64,000 nt of DNA, from positions 30,160 through 94,159 of the forward strand of contig JAUCBJ010003366.1 of NCBI GenBank assembly GCA_032718475.1, in the 5' to 3' direction. The notes under the pieces were generated by a model, which saw nothing but the letters and a program-made list of their open reading frames with translations, ran no database searches and was not told the DNA's origin. Shown here piece after piece: positions 1 through 11,719 of the stretch. The translations under genes and the position numbers were made by a program. The first letter of the stretch is position 1. Each line of letters starts with the position of its first letter. Source of the stretch: Nemertoderma westbladi. Its lineage: Eukaryota; Xenacoelomorpha; Nemertodermatida; Nemertodermatidae.

Positions 1-705
1 GTTACAGAAAGGCATAAAATCGAAATCAAGTAGCAAATGAGAAAATATTGAAATTGATTTTGCACCAACAGTTTCAGACGGCAAGGAGTTCCAGAGCGGC
101 ACAACACGATTTGAAAAATAATGTTTGTATATCTGCAGCCGACAGCGAGGTACAAAAAGCTTTTGGTTGTGGCCTCTCAGACCTGAACGAGGCGGCTCAG
201 AAAAGTACTGGGCGCTCTCAAGATCTACCAGTCCGTGTTTTATACGGTAGACCATCTTTAAATCGAAAACATGTCTACGTACCTCTAGCGGCTGCAAATT
301 CAAAAAATGTAAGCGATCAATATAAGTAGCGGGGGACAGATTGCACCTAAGAAAGAGTCGCCTACAGAAGTACCGTTGTACACGTTCCACGAGGTTTATA
401 AATCTCTTTGTAAACGGAGACCACACAGGGGTACAATATTCAAGTAGAGGACGCACCATAGATTTATATGCTGTTAGTAAAGCCGACTTGTTTGTGGAGA
501 CAATGTTTCTAAAAAGCATGTTAATTACTCTAAAGGCTTTCGCAACCTGAGCCTTGCAGTAAATATTAAACTTGAGATCAGGGGCAATTAAAAGGCCAAG
601 ATCTTTACAGGAGGATTCAGATTTAAGCACAGCACTGTTTAAAAAATATATATGCTTAGGATTAGTCGCACCAATATAAACCGCCCAGGATCTTTGCCCA
701 GAATA
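1..705 (-). mobile_element. LINE reverse transcriptase, C-terminal part (partial, runs off left edge)
   Basis: Reading the minus strand leftward from about 705 gives one frame with no stop to the window edge. It carries the typical C-terminal part of a non-LTR reverse transcriptase of the CR1/Jockey/I type: a palm-to-thumb segment with the motif KDLGLLIAPDLKF, then the thumb signature RPLLEYCTPVWSP, and near the end VVPLWNSLPSE, the usual final block of these proteins. A stop codon in this frame near 708 and the loss of recognisable RT sequence beyond it suggest 5' truncation, as is usual for LINE copies. The frame is open at base 1, so the terminal residues and 3' UTR lie outside the window. 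The plus-strand ORFs here are shadows of it. The family call rests on motif recognition only. Confidence 0.8.
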
Positions 706-1565
706 TTAATTTCCTTTCATAGGCCCCACAGACATATATGACTTCGATTTTCGTGTATAAGTGAGTAGTCACTGAAGTTGTTACCTAACACTGTAACACC
801 TACGTGACTGGCAGTTGTATACTCAAGGTAGTCAGGTAGTTGATATCCTTTTTGTTTGGGGATTTTCTTGTGCTCCTTTGCACTCAGTTACTTTTTCTTT
901 GTATTATTTCCTTTATGCTTCAGATATAATAGGTTGTACCTTTTGCGCAGATGCGTGGTGCTTTAAACTCATTGTGTGATTGTGATCTTGTATAGTTTTT
1001 GATCGTCCACTTCCAGTCTTCTTCATTTTTTAAACAACAAATGATAATCATTGATTTATAATGTATAGCATAGGCATAGGCCGCCTACTCAACTTAGATT
1101 TTATTTTTAGATAAAATCTAATAGAAATATGTAGTACCGGTACATTATCTGTCACATCGTGTTTTGTTTTTATTTACTTTTTTTATGTGCCATAGCGTGA
1201 GACATATGGTTTTTTATATTCTCTGCTATATTTTGCGTGCCTGTATGCATTTTTATTGTTTAATTACTTACTCTGCTATGACTGTGGTATCTCCATACCC
1301 GAATAATATAATATAATATACTGGCGACAATTTGTATGTTATATAGGCATCCTACAATATCCGCTTCATTTATCTGTTGCTAAACGGGTAGGCATAGGGA
1401 TAGCTGATAGGCTCTATGATCGTTGAGGCTGATAGGCCTTAGTTCAAAAGCAGTAAGGGTAGAGTGTCAGTTATAAATAGAACTGGCGGATATTGATAGT
1501 AGATTTTAATTACCGGTACTCTAAAAGTCAATAGTAATTAAATAGGCCGTATAGACGAAGACAAT
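706..1565. other. Intergenic / upstream region of SEC61A
   Basis: No coding signal is visible. The DNA is AT-rich, with a short (ATAAT)n-like run near 1303-1320 and several TACCGGTA/AGGCCTA-type palindromes. It should contain the promoter and 5' UTR of the SEC61A gene that starts at 1566, but no TATA box or initiator can be assigned with confidence. A 5'-UTR exon and intron could also lie here unseen. Confidence 0.5.
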
Positions 1566-3627
1566 ATGGGTTTTAAATTTCTCGAGTTTATCAAACCGTT
1601 CTGCGCGATCCTGCCGGAAGTACAAAAACCTGAACGAAAGATCCAGTTCCGAGAGAAGGTCCTATGGACAGCGATAACCCTGTTCATTTTCCTTGTCTGT
1701 TGCCAAATCCCGTTGTTTGGGATAATGTCGTCCGACTCAGCGGATCCGTTCTACTGGATCCGAGTGATCCTCGCCTCCAACCGAGGGACTCTCATGGAAC
1801 TGGGGATCTCCCCTATCGTAACCTCGGGACTCATCATGCAGCTACTCGCCGGCGCCAAGATCCTCGAGGTCGGGGACACCCCCAAGGATCGGGCGCTCTT
1901 CAACGGAGCCCAGAAACTATTTGGTATGGTGATCACGGTGGGCCAGTCGATAGTCTACGTAATGACCGGGATGTACGGAGACCCAGCTGACATCGGGGCC
2001 GGGGTCTGTCTGCTCATCATCATCCAACTATTCGTCGCGGGTCTCATCGTCCTCCTCCTAGACGAACTCCTCCAGAAGGGCTACGGCCTCGGTTCCGGCA
2101 TCTCGTTGTTCATCGCTACTAATATCTGCGAGACGATCGTCTGGAAGGCGTTCTCCCCCGCCACCGTTAACACCGGTAGAGGAACCGAGTTCGAGGGCGC
2201 TGTCATCGCCTTGTTCCATCTCCTAGCAACGCGCACCGATAAGGTTCGAGGATTACGGGAGGCTTTCTACAGACAGAACCTCCCCAATCTATGGAACCTT
2301 CTCTCCACCGTCTTTGTATTCGCAGTCGTTATTTACTTCCAAGGTTTGTCTCATTTACATTCGCCTAGAATTATTGGCAATTATTAATTAATTCTGGATC
2401 ATTTTAAGGGGGTTTAACATATTATTTTATTTATATATTTTAGGTAAAGGTTCCCATTAATATTCAAATACGAGTGAGATTAATTAATTATATATACCAT
2501 AACCAATGCTATATTATTTATTATTCTTTAACTATCAAATAGGCTAATTTTATTGTATAGGCCTAATTCCCAACAATATGCAGCGAATTAATGGAGTTAT
2601 CCGCTTTCTAATATTAATAATTTCCCCTGCCGATTTGCTGCTTTGGTATATTGGCATTGCTATATCAAACCGAAAATGATCGATGTTTTATGTTTGTATT
2701 TTTGGCAGACAAAAGCTACACATTACCAGTACCGGTATATATGAACTTTTTTTCGAAATATATACGCAAAATTGTTATAACAATAATTAAATATATACCG
2801 GTAGGCCTATTAATAAACTAAATGCAAATATAGTCTACAATGAAATATAGAATGGTAATAAACTTGTCGGATATCATAAAGTAAAGTTATGCCACTTACA
2901 TCCCTGATTTCGTGTGTATTTACTGTTAATATTTATTTAATATTTAATTAATTACGGTATCCAATTAATTCCCCCAGGATTCCGTGTTGACCTGCCCATA
3001 AAGTCAGCTAAATACCGCGGTCAGTACAGCAGCTACCCAATCAAACTCTTCTACACATCCAACATCCCAATAATCCTCCAATCAGCTCTCGTATCCAACC
3101 TCTACGTCATATCCCAGATGCTGAGCGTTAAGTTCGGGGGCAACTTCATTGTGAACCTCCTAGGGAGATGGTCGGAGTCATCGAGTGGGGCGGCTAGGTC
3201 CTACCCGGTTGGGGGTCTCTGCTACTTCATGAGCCCTCCCGAAGATTTCTCGCACATCATCGACGACCCTTTCCACGCATTCGTCTATTTCTGCTTTATG
3301 CTCGGCTCCTGCGCGTTCTTCTCCAAGGCTTGGATAGACGTCAGTGGGAGTTCGGCTAAAGACGTCGCTAAACAGCTTAAAGAACAGCAGATGGTGATGC
3401 GGGGGCATCGCGAGCAGTCGATGGTCCACGAACTCAACCGATACATCCCCACCGCGGCCGCGTTCGGCGGTCTCTGTATCGGCGCGCTCTCGGTGATGGC
3501 CGACTTTATGGGAGCGATCGGGAGCGGCACCGGTATCCTCTTAGCCGTCACCATCATCTACCAATACTTCGAGATATTCGTTAAGGAGCAAAGCGAGATG
3601 GGAGGCATGGGAACGCTGTTGTTCTAA
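1566..3627 (+). CDS. SEC61A: Protein transport protein SEC61 subunit alpha (two coding exons)
   Basis: SEC61 alpha is the channel-forming subunit of the ER translocon, moving nascent secretory and membrane proteins across or into the ER membrane with the beta and gamma subunits. Exon 1 is 1566-2343 and exon 2 is 2978-3627. The intron (2344-2977, GT...AG, phase 1) splits a Gly codon in the conserved stretch VIYFQ-GFRVDLP. Together they give 475 residues, against 476 in vertebrates, with no frameshift. Recognisable blocks include the N-terminal [15 protein letters not shown], the plug-region segment [38 protein letters not shown] in the middle and the C-terminal [14 protein letters not shown]. 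The start is the family's MG-KFLE start. A candidate AATAAA signal lies at 3999-4004. Having only one intron in the coding region is fewer than in vertebrate orthologues. Membrane protein with about ten transmembrane helices. Confidence 0.97.
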
Positions 3628-6508
3628 AATGTCTGATAAAGTTGGTGAAATCGTTTAACTTAACTTTACTGATGAAAACTGATAGTTTTAATTCTATGAA
3701 GTGGAGAAAAAGTTCCGTAAAGATCTAGTTCGCTGATAAAGAACTTAATTTCTACCGGTGTCTTTAATTATTTATCTATTTATTTTTGTTCTCTGTGGCT
3801 GGTGAACTTGGTTTGGTTTTGTTGTTTCTGTGGCTGGGGAACTTGGTTTCTATTTTTTTTAGATGTGTTATAGACTGTTGAATACCGGTAGTAATTTATA
3901 TATGATAAACTTGACAGAGTTGGATGGTTGGTAACTGATATTTGGCTAAGTTGGTGTAAAAAGTGACACCGTCTGTGAACCATAAATATAACGAAACGAA
4001 TAAATATAATAACGCAGTTAATGAAGCGGTTATTTTATTTAATAAACAAACTGACTTATTAAGCCAGTCTGTGTGGCGTGAAGAAGGGAATACAGTATAC
4101 ACCTTGTTTGTTCAACTGCGGTCTTCCAAATATAATATTCATATCAACTCGTTTTATAGTAGAATTTGACACAAAACAGTAATAATTTTTACTCTTCGAA
4201 CGAGATTATATTAGTGAAATAGAACGATATCCTATGAAGGGCTTCACGTGACTGAAAATACCTAATTAATTAATAAAATGTTAATATTTCTTTCCGACGA
4301 GAAACTGTACTTAAACCCCTTAAACTTTTGAACCCCTGGCTGGGCCTAGACCAAATTTCACGCTTTAGCTCTTTTGAAAGCTCTTGATAAAAACCATACA
4401 ACATCTAGATAAAATTTCACAATGTTAAATGCCTGTAGATTTCTGTACTATTGAGTGAAATCTGGGTGTTTTTATGTAGACTCCAAGTGTATATTTCTAC
4501 ATGACTTTTTAACACAATTTTCAGCCGGATTCTATAATACTTTCCATAGTGGCTAATCCTCATTTGAAAGAATGTTCTACGTTTGATCAGCTGTATGTTG
4601 TATATAACACGTTCGTTGGGCGTCGCGCAGCACGCACACTTGAGCAAGTTCGAAAGAAGTTCGATTTGATCTGGAGTCAAAAGTGCGAGAGGTATTTGCT
4701 AACTTCCAACAATATATAGGGTCGCAGTCTAATAAATTAAACAAATTGTTTCTATTGCTAAAACCGTAGACAATGAAACAAAGTAGACCATGAACCGCCT
4801 TAAAATTTCCAGCATTGATCTGTGCTTCCCTTTCTGACAATGTACGCCCTAGACGCAGCCTATATGGCGCAGAATATATCAGCAAATAATCAGCTTTAAG
4901 GAATTATTTATCTTCTGTTTTATAGCTCCTGATACAACAGATGGGTGAGTGAGAACACAATAATAGTGTGAGTTGGAAAGTAGTATAAGCTGTCCAATGA
5001 GTGCAGAAAATGGGTAAGACCGAGTGTAAGCTTGAGTAATAACGGGCCTATATGGGAAGCTGGTATGGTCTAAATAATGAGTCAGTTTTCTGTCACCCAC
5101 GTCTCGACTTTCCCACATAGTCTAGTCATAAAATATGCAAGATACATTTCGAACTATGTAAAAACAAAGGAATGGAAAGGTAAGTAAGTTTTAGAAGTTT
5201 AGCCTCAATCGGAATCTATTGAAGATAGGTTCTATTTTTATTTTATTGAGTCTACGGAGTTTCCACTCCACAACTTGAAATGTGACATCTAAGTTATTCA
5301 ATGTCATTATCTAACAACTGCAACGCCTACTACGTGGCTCGCCCCACATTCAACGGGTGATATTATTGTATGATGAATCAACCTTCATTCAGTAAGCATT
5401 TCAATAAGCGTGGTTTTTACTCGTATCGGCTTGACTTAAAATCATGTGGATAACATTCATAACATATCCATTAATTAAAATAATTATAAGGTGTTTTGGT
5501 GTAGAAACAACACAACCTTAATGATCCGTCAGTCATCTTGCTGGCAATCTATACAATAATATATATTATTTAACAAAGAAACCGACAATCCAACAGAGAT
5601 GACGGATGTACTAACTCTGATTAATTAATGTCCAACTAAATCAATACATCATCAGACGTAACAACGTAATACTGAGATAGATTTGTTCATTTGTCTTTAT
5701 TTTTACAGTATTTTAAAAAATAATTGTTGAGCTAACGGAATCATATTTTGTATATTGGTTTAAATTAGAAACAAAAGGGACGTACCGTTATCCTATAAAA
5801 TACATTTTGTATGGGACGCCTTTACAACCAAAATGTAGCCAAATTAAAAATTGAATTCAGACTTTAAAGGAATTCGTTATATGTAATACTATCCAAAAGA
5901 TTTGCCTTGAGCTGATAGGAGTAGGGTCAATCACAACTAACGGATGTCTGGTACCAAACCTTACAGTAGTACACGAGTCTTCGTGCAGCAAAACTGCAAG
6001 TCATCTCAACCAAATATTATAATTATACTATGGCTAGTTATATATTCTGGTATTGGCTTCCGACACACACTGACACAACCACCACCCCCACGTATCGACT
6101 TTTGGAAAACGCTCGAAGTATAATTATAACAGTTCGCTGATGGCTCGCTCCCGTTTTGACTCGCCCCACAATCGTAGCCAACCAGTACGAACATCGATGT
6201 TGCCTAGCATCAGCTAAAGTCAAAAGTGTGCCGAATGGGATCACACTGCATTCCCGACTTCCATTTCTATTTTCTCACTTCCATTTTCAGACTATCTCGT
6301 CGACTTTTTGAGGTAACGGGAGCCCCATATCTCGAGTATTATTTCTCCAGTGTCCAATTACAGAAATGCATAGAATTTCTTCTGCCTTCATAAATTTAAC
6401 AATATTAAAATCATAAATTTAAGCATTCGTAAACCTCATATGTTGACAAAATGGAACAAAATTACGTACATCAGTAGCTTTAGTAGTACATCATTACAGT
6501 ACCGTTAA
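3628..6508. other. SEC61A 3' UTR and intergenic DNA
   Basis: No gene is recognised. The first few hundred bases are probably SEC61A 3' UTR, with poly(A) signal candidates AATAAA at 3999-4004 and about 4038. An imperfect 20-odd-base duplication (core TCTGTGGCTGG) is seen around 3790-3850. The remaining DNA is AT-rich and short ORFs here show no family resemblance. Confidence 0.5.
3999..4004 (+). terminator. Candidate poly(A) signal of SEC61A
   Basis: An AATAAA hexamer lies about 370 bases after the SEC61A stop codon on the coding strand. It is the first canonical hexamer seen downstream, and a second lies near 4038. Position and sequence fit a cleavage signal but transcript ends are not visible. 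Confidence 0.4.
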
Positions 6509-7390
6509 TTGTTTATTTCTGTAAACCTCCCTCGCTGCGCTCGCTCGTTAGATAAATACAATTGGGTCATAAACGTAATTACACTATCAAAATATGCGTG
6601 CTCTTCTTGGTATGAAGGCTTAACCAAACAGCTTAAATGTAAATTACAAGTAGCTCAGAATAAAGTAGTACGATTTATTAAAGACTACAAACCTAGGCAC
6701 CACCTAACTCCAGATGACTTTTCTGAATCTGGACTACTTAACTTAGATAGTAGAGTTAAGCAGCTACGCCTTAACCATGTGCATAAAGTGTATAATGGTA
6801 AATGTCCCAATTACCTAAAACAAAAATTCAACAGAGTACGCGATACACACTCTTACAGTACCAGAGCTAGTGCTTCAAACTTCTACCTCCCGAATTGTAA
6901 ATCCTTTGAATCTGATACTTTCTTTTTTAACGGCATAAAAAATTGGAACGCTCTGCCTAATGAAATTAAAAACCTAGATAATCAACATTCTTTTAAATCT
7001 GCAGTTAAATCTCACCTCCGTGTGCAATGTAAAAATAGGTACAATAGTCCTACAGTAAGTTATTAGTTTATTAATTATTTACTATTTATACTGTAATTAC
7101 GTTTTATAATAAATTGTTCTGTACATTACATCTTTATCGTTGAGTCGGGCATTGTCACGCTCTCGGTAAAGTTGTACATGTACATAGTGTAATTACGTTT
7201 TATATGGGTTTTAGGTTAGCGTAGTGTAATATTGTATTTGTAACCAAGTAACATAAAGGACCCCCTTGGAAATAAGCTGCAAAGCTTTAGGGGTAATCCT
7301 ATATGTTATGTTGGACAATACCTTTATACCGGTACATTGTTTGGTGTATTTGTTATTGTTTTTACATAATGTATAAATAAATCTATAATC
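6509..7390 (+). mobile_element. 5'-truncated LINE: RT C-terminus and 3' UTR
   Basis: The frame ending at 7066 encodes the last part of a non-LTR reverse transcriptase: ACSSWYEGL matches the thumb-region block usually seen as 'YACSVWYPGL', followed by LQVAQNKVVRFI and ending with the GIKNWNALPNEIK block typical of CR1/L2/Jockey-like proteins. Convincing similarity starts only at about 6590, so the annotated N-terminus of the frame is not LINE protein. After the stop comes a 3' UTR with a GGACCCCCTTGGAAATAAGC block and a final TATAAATAAATC near 7370-7390. The piece is a dead 5'-truncated insertion. A 17-base segment at 6571-6587 is the reverse complement of 7184-7200 in the 3' UTR. Confidence 0.8.
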
Positions 7391-8529
7391 ACTCTACATA
7401 CAGCAAACTTTTTTAACAGATCGGAGCCCCCCCCCCCCCCTTGTTTTTCAAATTTCAATAAAGTGCTGTCATTTGATAAGAAGATAGTTCGACTACTTTT
7501 GTAACTGCTGACAGGGCCGGATTTTTCAATTTTCCAATTATTTAGCTACAACAAGTAGATAAAAAATGCTTATTTAGCAATATTTAACCATCTCTGTTGG
7601 CTTTATTTTTCTTCTTTGGAATGTAATCTATGTATCATTAGATATTGTAGAACCACCTTCACCTGAAAATTATGAATCTGAAAACCGTTTTCAATTTTAC
7701 CAAAAATTTTCCAATTATAAAAATTCGAGGCAGTGCTCCACTGGCAAGTCCCAAGTTGGGACCCATGTTGGGACCCAAGTTGGGACCCATGTTGGGACCC
7801 ATGAATCAAATGTGTTTATGTTCCGTGTTCCATCTTTTGACTTATGGTAGGCTGGAGACCTGTGATTGTTTACTTTGCGTAGAAATGTGTATTAAATGTG
7901 CTGAGACGCATCTTATATTTTTTAACAAATCACTTATGCCTTACCAGTGGAGCACGGGAGCTGTAATTTTGACATTCGGTCTCAGACAAAATCTGCAAAC
8001 GACTTATGATTTACCAGTGGAGCACTGGCCAATGATTATTGAGACGTAAATCTATATAATTTTAATATTTTTGTCATTATTCTAGAATATGAATTATTAT
8101 TTAGCTGTAAGTTGAAAACTTTCCAATCATTACCTTAATTAATATTCTAGAATTACGTGCCATTGCTGTGGGCAACACACTGAGGTTCGAAGTTTGCAGG
8201 GCACTGTGTGAAAGATGCCAGTTGGGATATGAGTCAAAAATTGAACAGAAGCTGTAGCCAATGCGTCCAGTGCAATGACCTCTGCCTGTAACCATTCACA
8301 ATCCGTCCCCTTAAAAATCTATTTTGCGAATGCTTTTAACTAAGTTAGCAGTGACTCTGTTCTTGAGGCTATTGCTTTACGCCATCCCATCACTATAACC
8401 GCCACCTACACTATCAGCATACGGTGCCCAAAGATACTTGAGATACTGTGATACTGTTTCAATGTCAGAAGAGGGTGGGGGTCGAACTATTTGGTGATAC
8501 TGTCAATTAATCTATTCATAAAATCAGCT
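7391..8529. other. Intergenic DNA with short repeats
   Basis: No gene is recognised. It holds a C14 run at 7427-7440, a 22-base tandem unit (built on CCAAGTTGGGA / CCATGTTGGGA) repeated about two and a half times at 7747-7803, and a 14-base motif present once inverted (7731-7744) and again at 7944 and 8014. Confidence 0.55.
7731..8027. repeat. Inverted repeat with internal tandem repeat
   Basis: CAGTGCTCCACTGG at 7731-7744 is the exact reverse complement of 8014-8027. A third, nearly identical copy (CCAGTGGAGCACGG) sits at 7944-7957, in a longer direct repeat with the 8014 copy that includes the preceding ACTTATG..TTA. The CAGTG ends resemble hAT termini, but the 8 bases outside the two ends do not match, so no target-site duplication supports a transposon. 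Confidence 0.4.
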
Positions 8530-9350
8530 CGGAATTCAATGTAGGCCTATACTTAGACGACGGCAACATTGCGGGATTATACTCCTGAGTTCTAAACGCC
8601 TTTCAACTTATTATCACTGAGGGAGAAAAGTTTGGTCTTCGGGTAAACCAACCAAAATATGAATTCTTATTCCTTAGTGACAAACCCCTCGGATCGCGCC
8701 CGCATCGCCTAGTTGGACGAGATTTTCCCAAACATCCTCACTTCCAACATTGATGACCTTGTTATTTTAGGAGCTCCATTTGGTTGAACTGTAATGGAGA
8801 TATGTTTATCCTCTAAGGCCAATGACCTTTCCATCTTGTGTAGTTTAGGTTCCCATACTTAAATAGTGGTGACTCCACGCATTCTCTCTCCTTCAAATTC
8901 TTTATCCATCCCAAGATTAATATACTTTCTTCGTGCCGACCCCTGTTTTCAGAATCACATGTTGCTCCAGAGGCATGACTCGATATTCCGGAACTCCCTC
9001 TAAAAGATTGCTAACAAGTGCATCAGTGACACTGCCTGCTCGATTCCTCGATTAGCCTCCCACCGCGATTGGGTAGCCTTGACATAAGTTCTGCAATGCA
9101 GCTGTCGCCCCTTGCCTCTCTGGTTTCTGTGGTGGCCTGCTCCTCTCTGCGGCGCCTCTCAGGCCTTTCACACAATCTGCTGTGCTTCCCTCCCCCGACT
9201 AAATTTTCGGTCATCCCAACTCCGGTAAGCGAAGTGCATGGACGTTTGGTATCCAGAAAGACAACCTGGATGCGCTTCGGTACAACGCCACTCCCAACTC
9301 CATTGCCCTCCGCAATAGAATTTAAGATTCAACGGCCTATTGCTGGTTAG
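8530..9350 (+). mobile_element. Decayed reverse transcriptase fragment with YLDD motif
   Basis: Plus-strand frames across this stretch spell pieces of a reverse transcriptase separated by stops and frameshifts. At about 8550 the catalytic motif region reads LYLDDGNIAG. It is followed by GEKFGLRVNQPKYEFLF, a 'GLxxNxxKxE' palm block, then by DDLVILGAPFG near 8755 and, near 9055-9110, by a segment resembling the 'GGLGIRSA' thumb region. The element is clearly dead. It could extend to about 9870, but similarity there is too weak to call. Clade is not assigned. Confidence 0.5.
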
Positions 9351-10304
9351 AGGCCATTACATGTTCCTCACTAGGGCTCACGCTGTCGAAAGTTACCCTC
9401 GGGTCCAGGCCGATGGGCTGCATTGCCTTTCGTGCCAACGAAGTATCGGCTGTTTCCCACGTCTAACGCTGCTCAATGACGCGCGCCCTCACCTCATGCG
9501 GTAAGCCTATAATAGTACCTTCCATCGTTGTACCACCGGGTTTATCCCTTTCCGATAGAAAACGTTTGAATGGTAAATCGTTAACCTGGAATGCTACAGT
9601 TTCGATTTTCCCGACAGATTTTCCTGGGTTACATTTTTGCACCTATCGCGTTTGAAACATTTGGTAGCCCAGCAACAGCGAGTCCTTTGTAGTCTTGGCG
9701 CCCGTACCCGATCCTCCACATAGGAACCCCGGTCCCACGGATCTCTGCTCGTTGTTATACGATACTCATCAGCAACGCGGCCTCTGTTCTTGGGACCTTC
9801 GGCTCGGCCCAGGAGGGAATCTATGACATACTCAAAGAACATCCGGCTTAGATGTTTCGACAGATGTGGTAATCTCAATTGGTAATTTTTTCTATGGTGG
9901 ATGTACCACTGGAAGTTCTTAAACTACGCAGATATGTACAATAAATATCTTAGTAACTACAAATAAGAAAAAAAATTAATTTTTCAAAATGTATAATAAC
10001 TTGGAATATATATAATACCTCAATAAATTATTGGTGATATTGAAAACTATTTTCAGATTCTGAATCTGCAAATTAAGGCGGTTCTAATCCTATCTCGTTG
10101 ATATCTAAAATATATTGTAATGAGGAAAAAAGCCAACAGCGATGGTTAAATATTGATAAATATAAAAGGTGAGATGAACTATCTCCATTCCAAATTTCGA
10201 AGCATTAGATTGAAATAAAAAAAAATATTATATGGTGACAACGCCACCAACTGCCCATTATTGTAATTAAGTGATTTATGTTTAGATGACACTGTATGTT
10301 ACTT
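9351..10304. other. Intergenic DNA, possible tail of the decayed RT element
   Basis: No intact gene. The GC-richer part to about 9870 may be the remaining 3' portion of the dead RT element to its left. The part from 9880 is AT-rich and featureless. Confidence 0.35.
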
Positions 10305-10312
10305 ATGGGGCC

Positions 10313-11630
10313 TATGGATGCGACAGAGCTAAAATTTCATCCGGAGCCGGAGCCCGGAGGTTTCTCCGGGTTACATTATGAGCTCCGGCCGGAGACGGAG
10401 CCGGAGCCGGAGGTTTGGTGATTGATAATTCAAGTGTATTTTTATAGTAGACATAGACAGACAGGTATGTGTTCATGAGACAGAGGGGGGGGGGGGGGGG
10501 GGGATTTGATGCAAATTCTCACTCAATTATCAATTAAGGAAAATGAGCAGTTTGCAGTCGCATGCTATTCTATTCTAATCAAAACAATAAACTATATTCA
10601 ATAGAACAGGTTACAATTTTATTTTTGGGAGTAATCAGCAGATATTTGCGTCGATTTTCCCCTGGAGAGGGATGTATTTTGATTGCGTCCAAAGACTCCC
10701 TTTATCTGGTGTTCATTGGGCTAAAATATATTGTAATGTTTTAGACTTTTCAGTTCACACTCATTACGCAAACTCTGTTATTTTTATATTTCTTACGACT
10801 AGACTATCAGTAACTTTGGTTTGTTGTCAACTTATCATCGACACTATTTTTATGGGACATTGTGTAATTAATTTCCAGGAGTTGGTGCAGTTTTCATTAT
10901 ATTGTCATTGATAAACGATAAAACATGTACCACCTACCTTACGTACGTAGACTGGCATAAACCGGATATCTAAAATAATATTAGTAATTTGGATATATCA
11001 CAACTGTTTAGAGGGTCCTCGGGCTCTATAAACATTATTGAATCACGAACTGAAATACAATCTCCGCACACAAATATTGTATAACTATTAAAATTATTAT
11101 TACATAAATTTAATAAACATATAGTTCTATAATATGAATTAGTTCTAGAATTATGAGTATTTAAACTGATTACTTTATACAAATGAATGAACAGTACTAG
11201 CCTGTTGGGGATGGGGATGGGGGTGGGGTGGGGGGGGGGGGGGGGGATCAGTGGAATGGGGGTTCTAGAACGAAACGATAGTACATGTATTTAAGATTTT
11301 TTAATTAGGGAAGAATATCAATTGAATTAACTGAATCATTTCAATGTTTTTGTTCAAACATTTAAACATTTCACAAGGGGGGTTGGGGGGTATCAGGAAA
11401 CTTAACATAACAAGCTGTAAATTACTTAATGAGTTATTATGCTAATTACTATGATATTTACATTATTCATACATCGGAAAAACTTATTATTTTAATTAGA
11501 ATTTAAACAACATAAGCTCCGGATTGGCTCCGGGTTAATTTGCCCGGAGCCGGAACCAGAGCCGGAACTAGAAACTTGGCCCGGAGCTCCGGATTTCCGG
11601 AGCCGGAGCCGGAGCTCTGTCGCATCCCTA
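10313..11630. mobile_element. Non-autonomous hAT-type DNA transposon with 8-bp target duplication
   Basis: The right end, read inward, is TAGGGATGCGACAGAGCT. The left end is the same except for one base (TATGGATGCGACAGAGCT). The element is flanked on both sides by the identical 8-mer ATGGGGCC (10305-10312 and 11631-11638), the target duplication length of hAT transposons, and hAT ends commonly start TAGGGATGC. Both subterminal regions are packed with CCGGAGC-type repeats in both orientations, a usual hAT subterminal pattern. The 1318-base body has only short ORFs and no transposase, plus poly-G runs near 10487-10502 and 11231-11246. It therefore depended on an enzyme supplied from elsewhere. 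Boundaries are confident because ends and duplication agree. Confidence 0.88.
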
Positions 11631-11719
11631 ATGGGGCCTACTTGGTTCTTGGTTGTATAGGCCTATTGTATGCTTAACTTTAACACAATTACACGTATAA
11701 AGATAATTGCGCTCACAGC

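Noticed and set aside
48-550. Two plus-strand ORFs at 48-329 and 341-550
   Set aside because: They are antisense shadows of the minus-strand LINE RT frame, which has clear RT motifs.
3669-3690. Hammerhead ribozyme core (CTGATGA at 3669)
   Set aside because: A stem can follow, but the required GAAA box after stem II is missing.
9594-9878. Minus-strand 94-residue ORF as a gene
   Set aside because: No family resemblance. It lies opposite the possible tail of the decayed plus-strand RT element.
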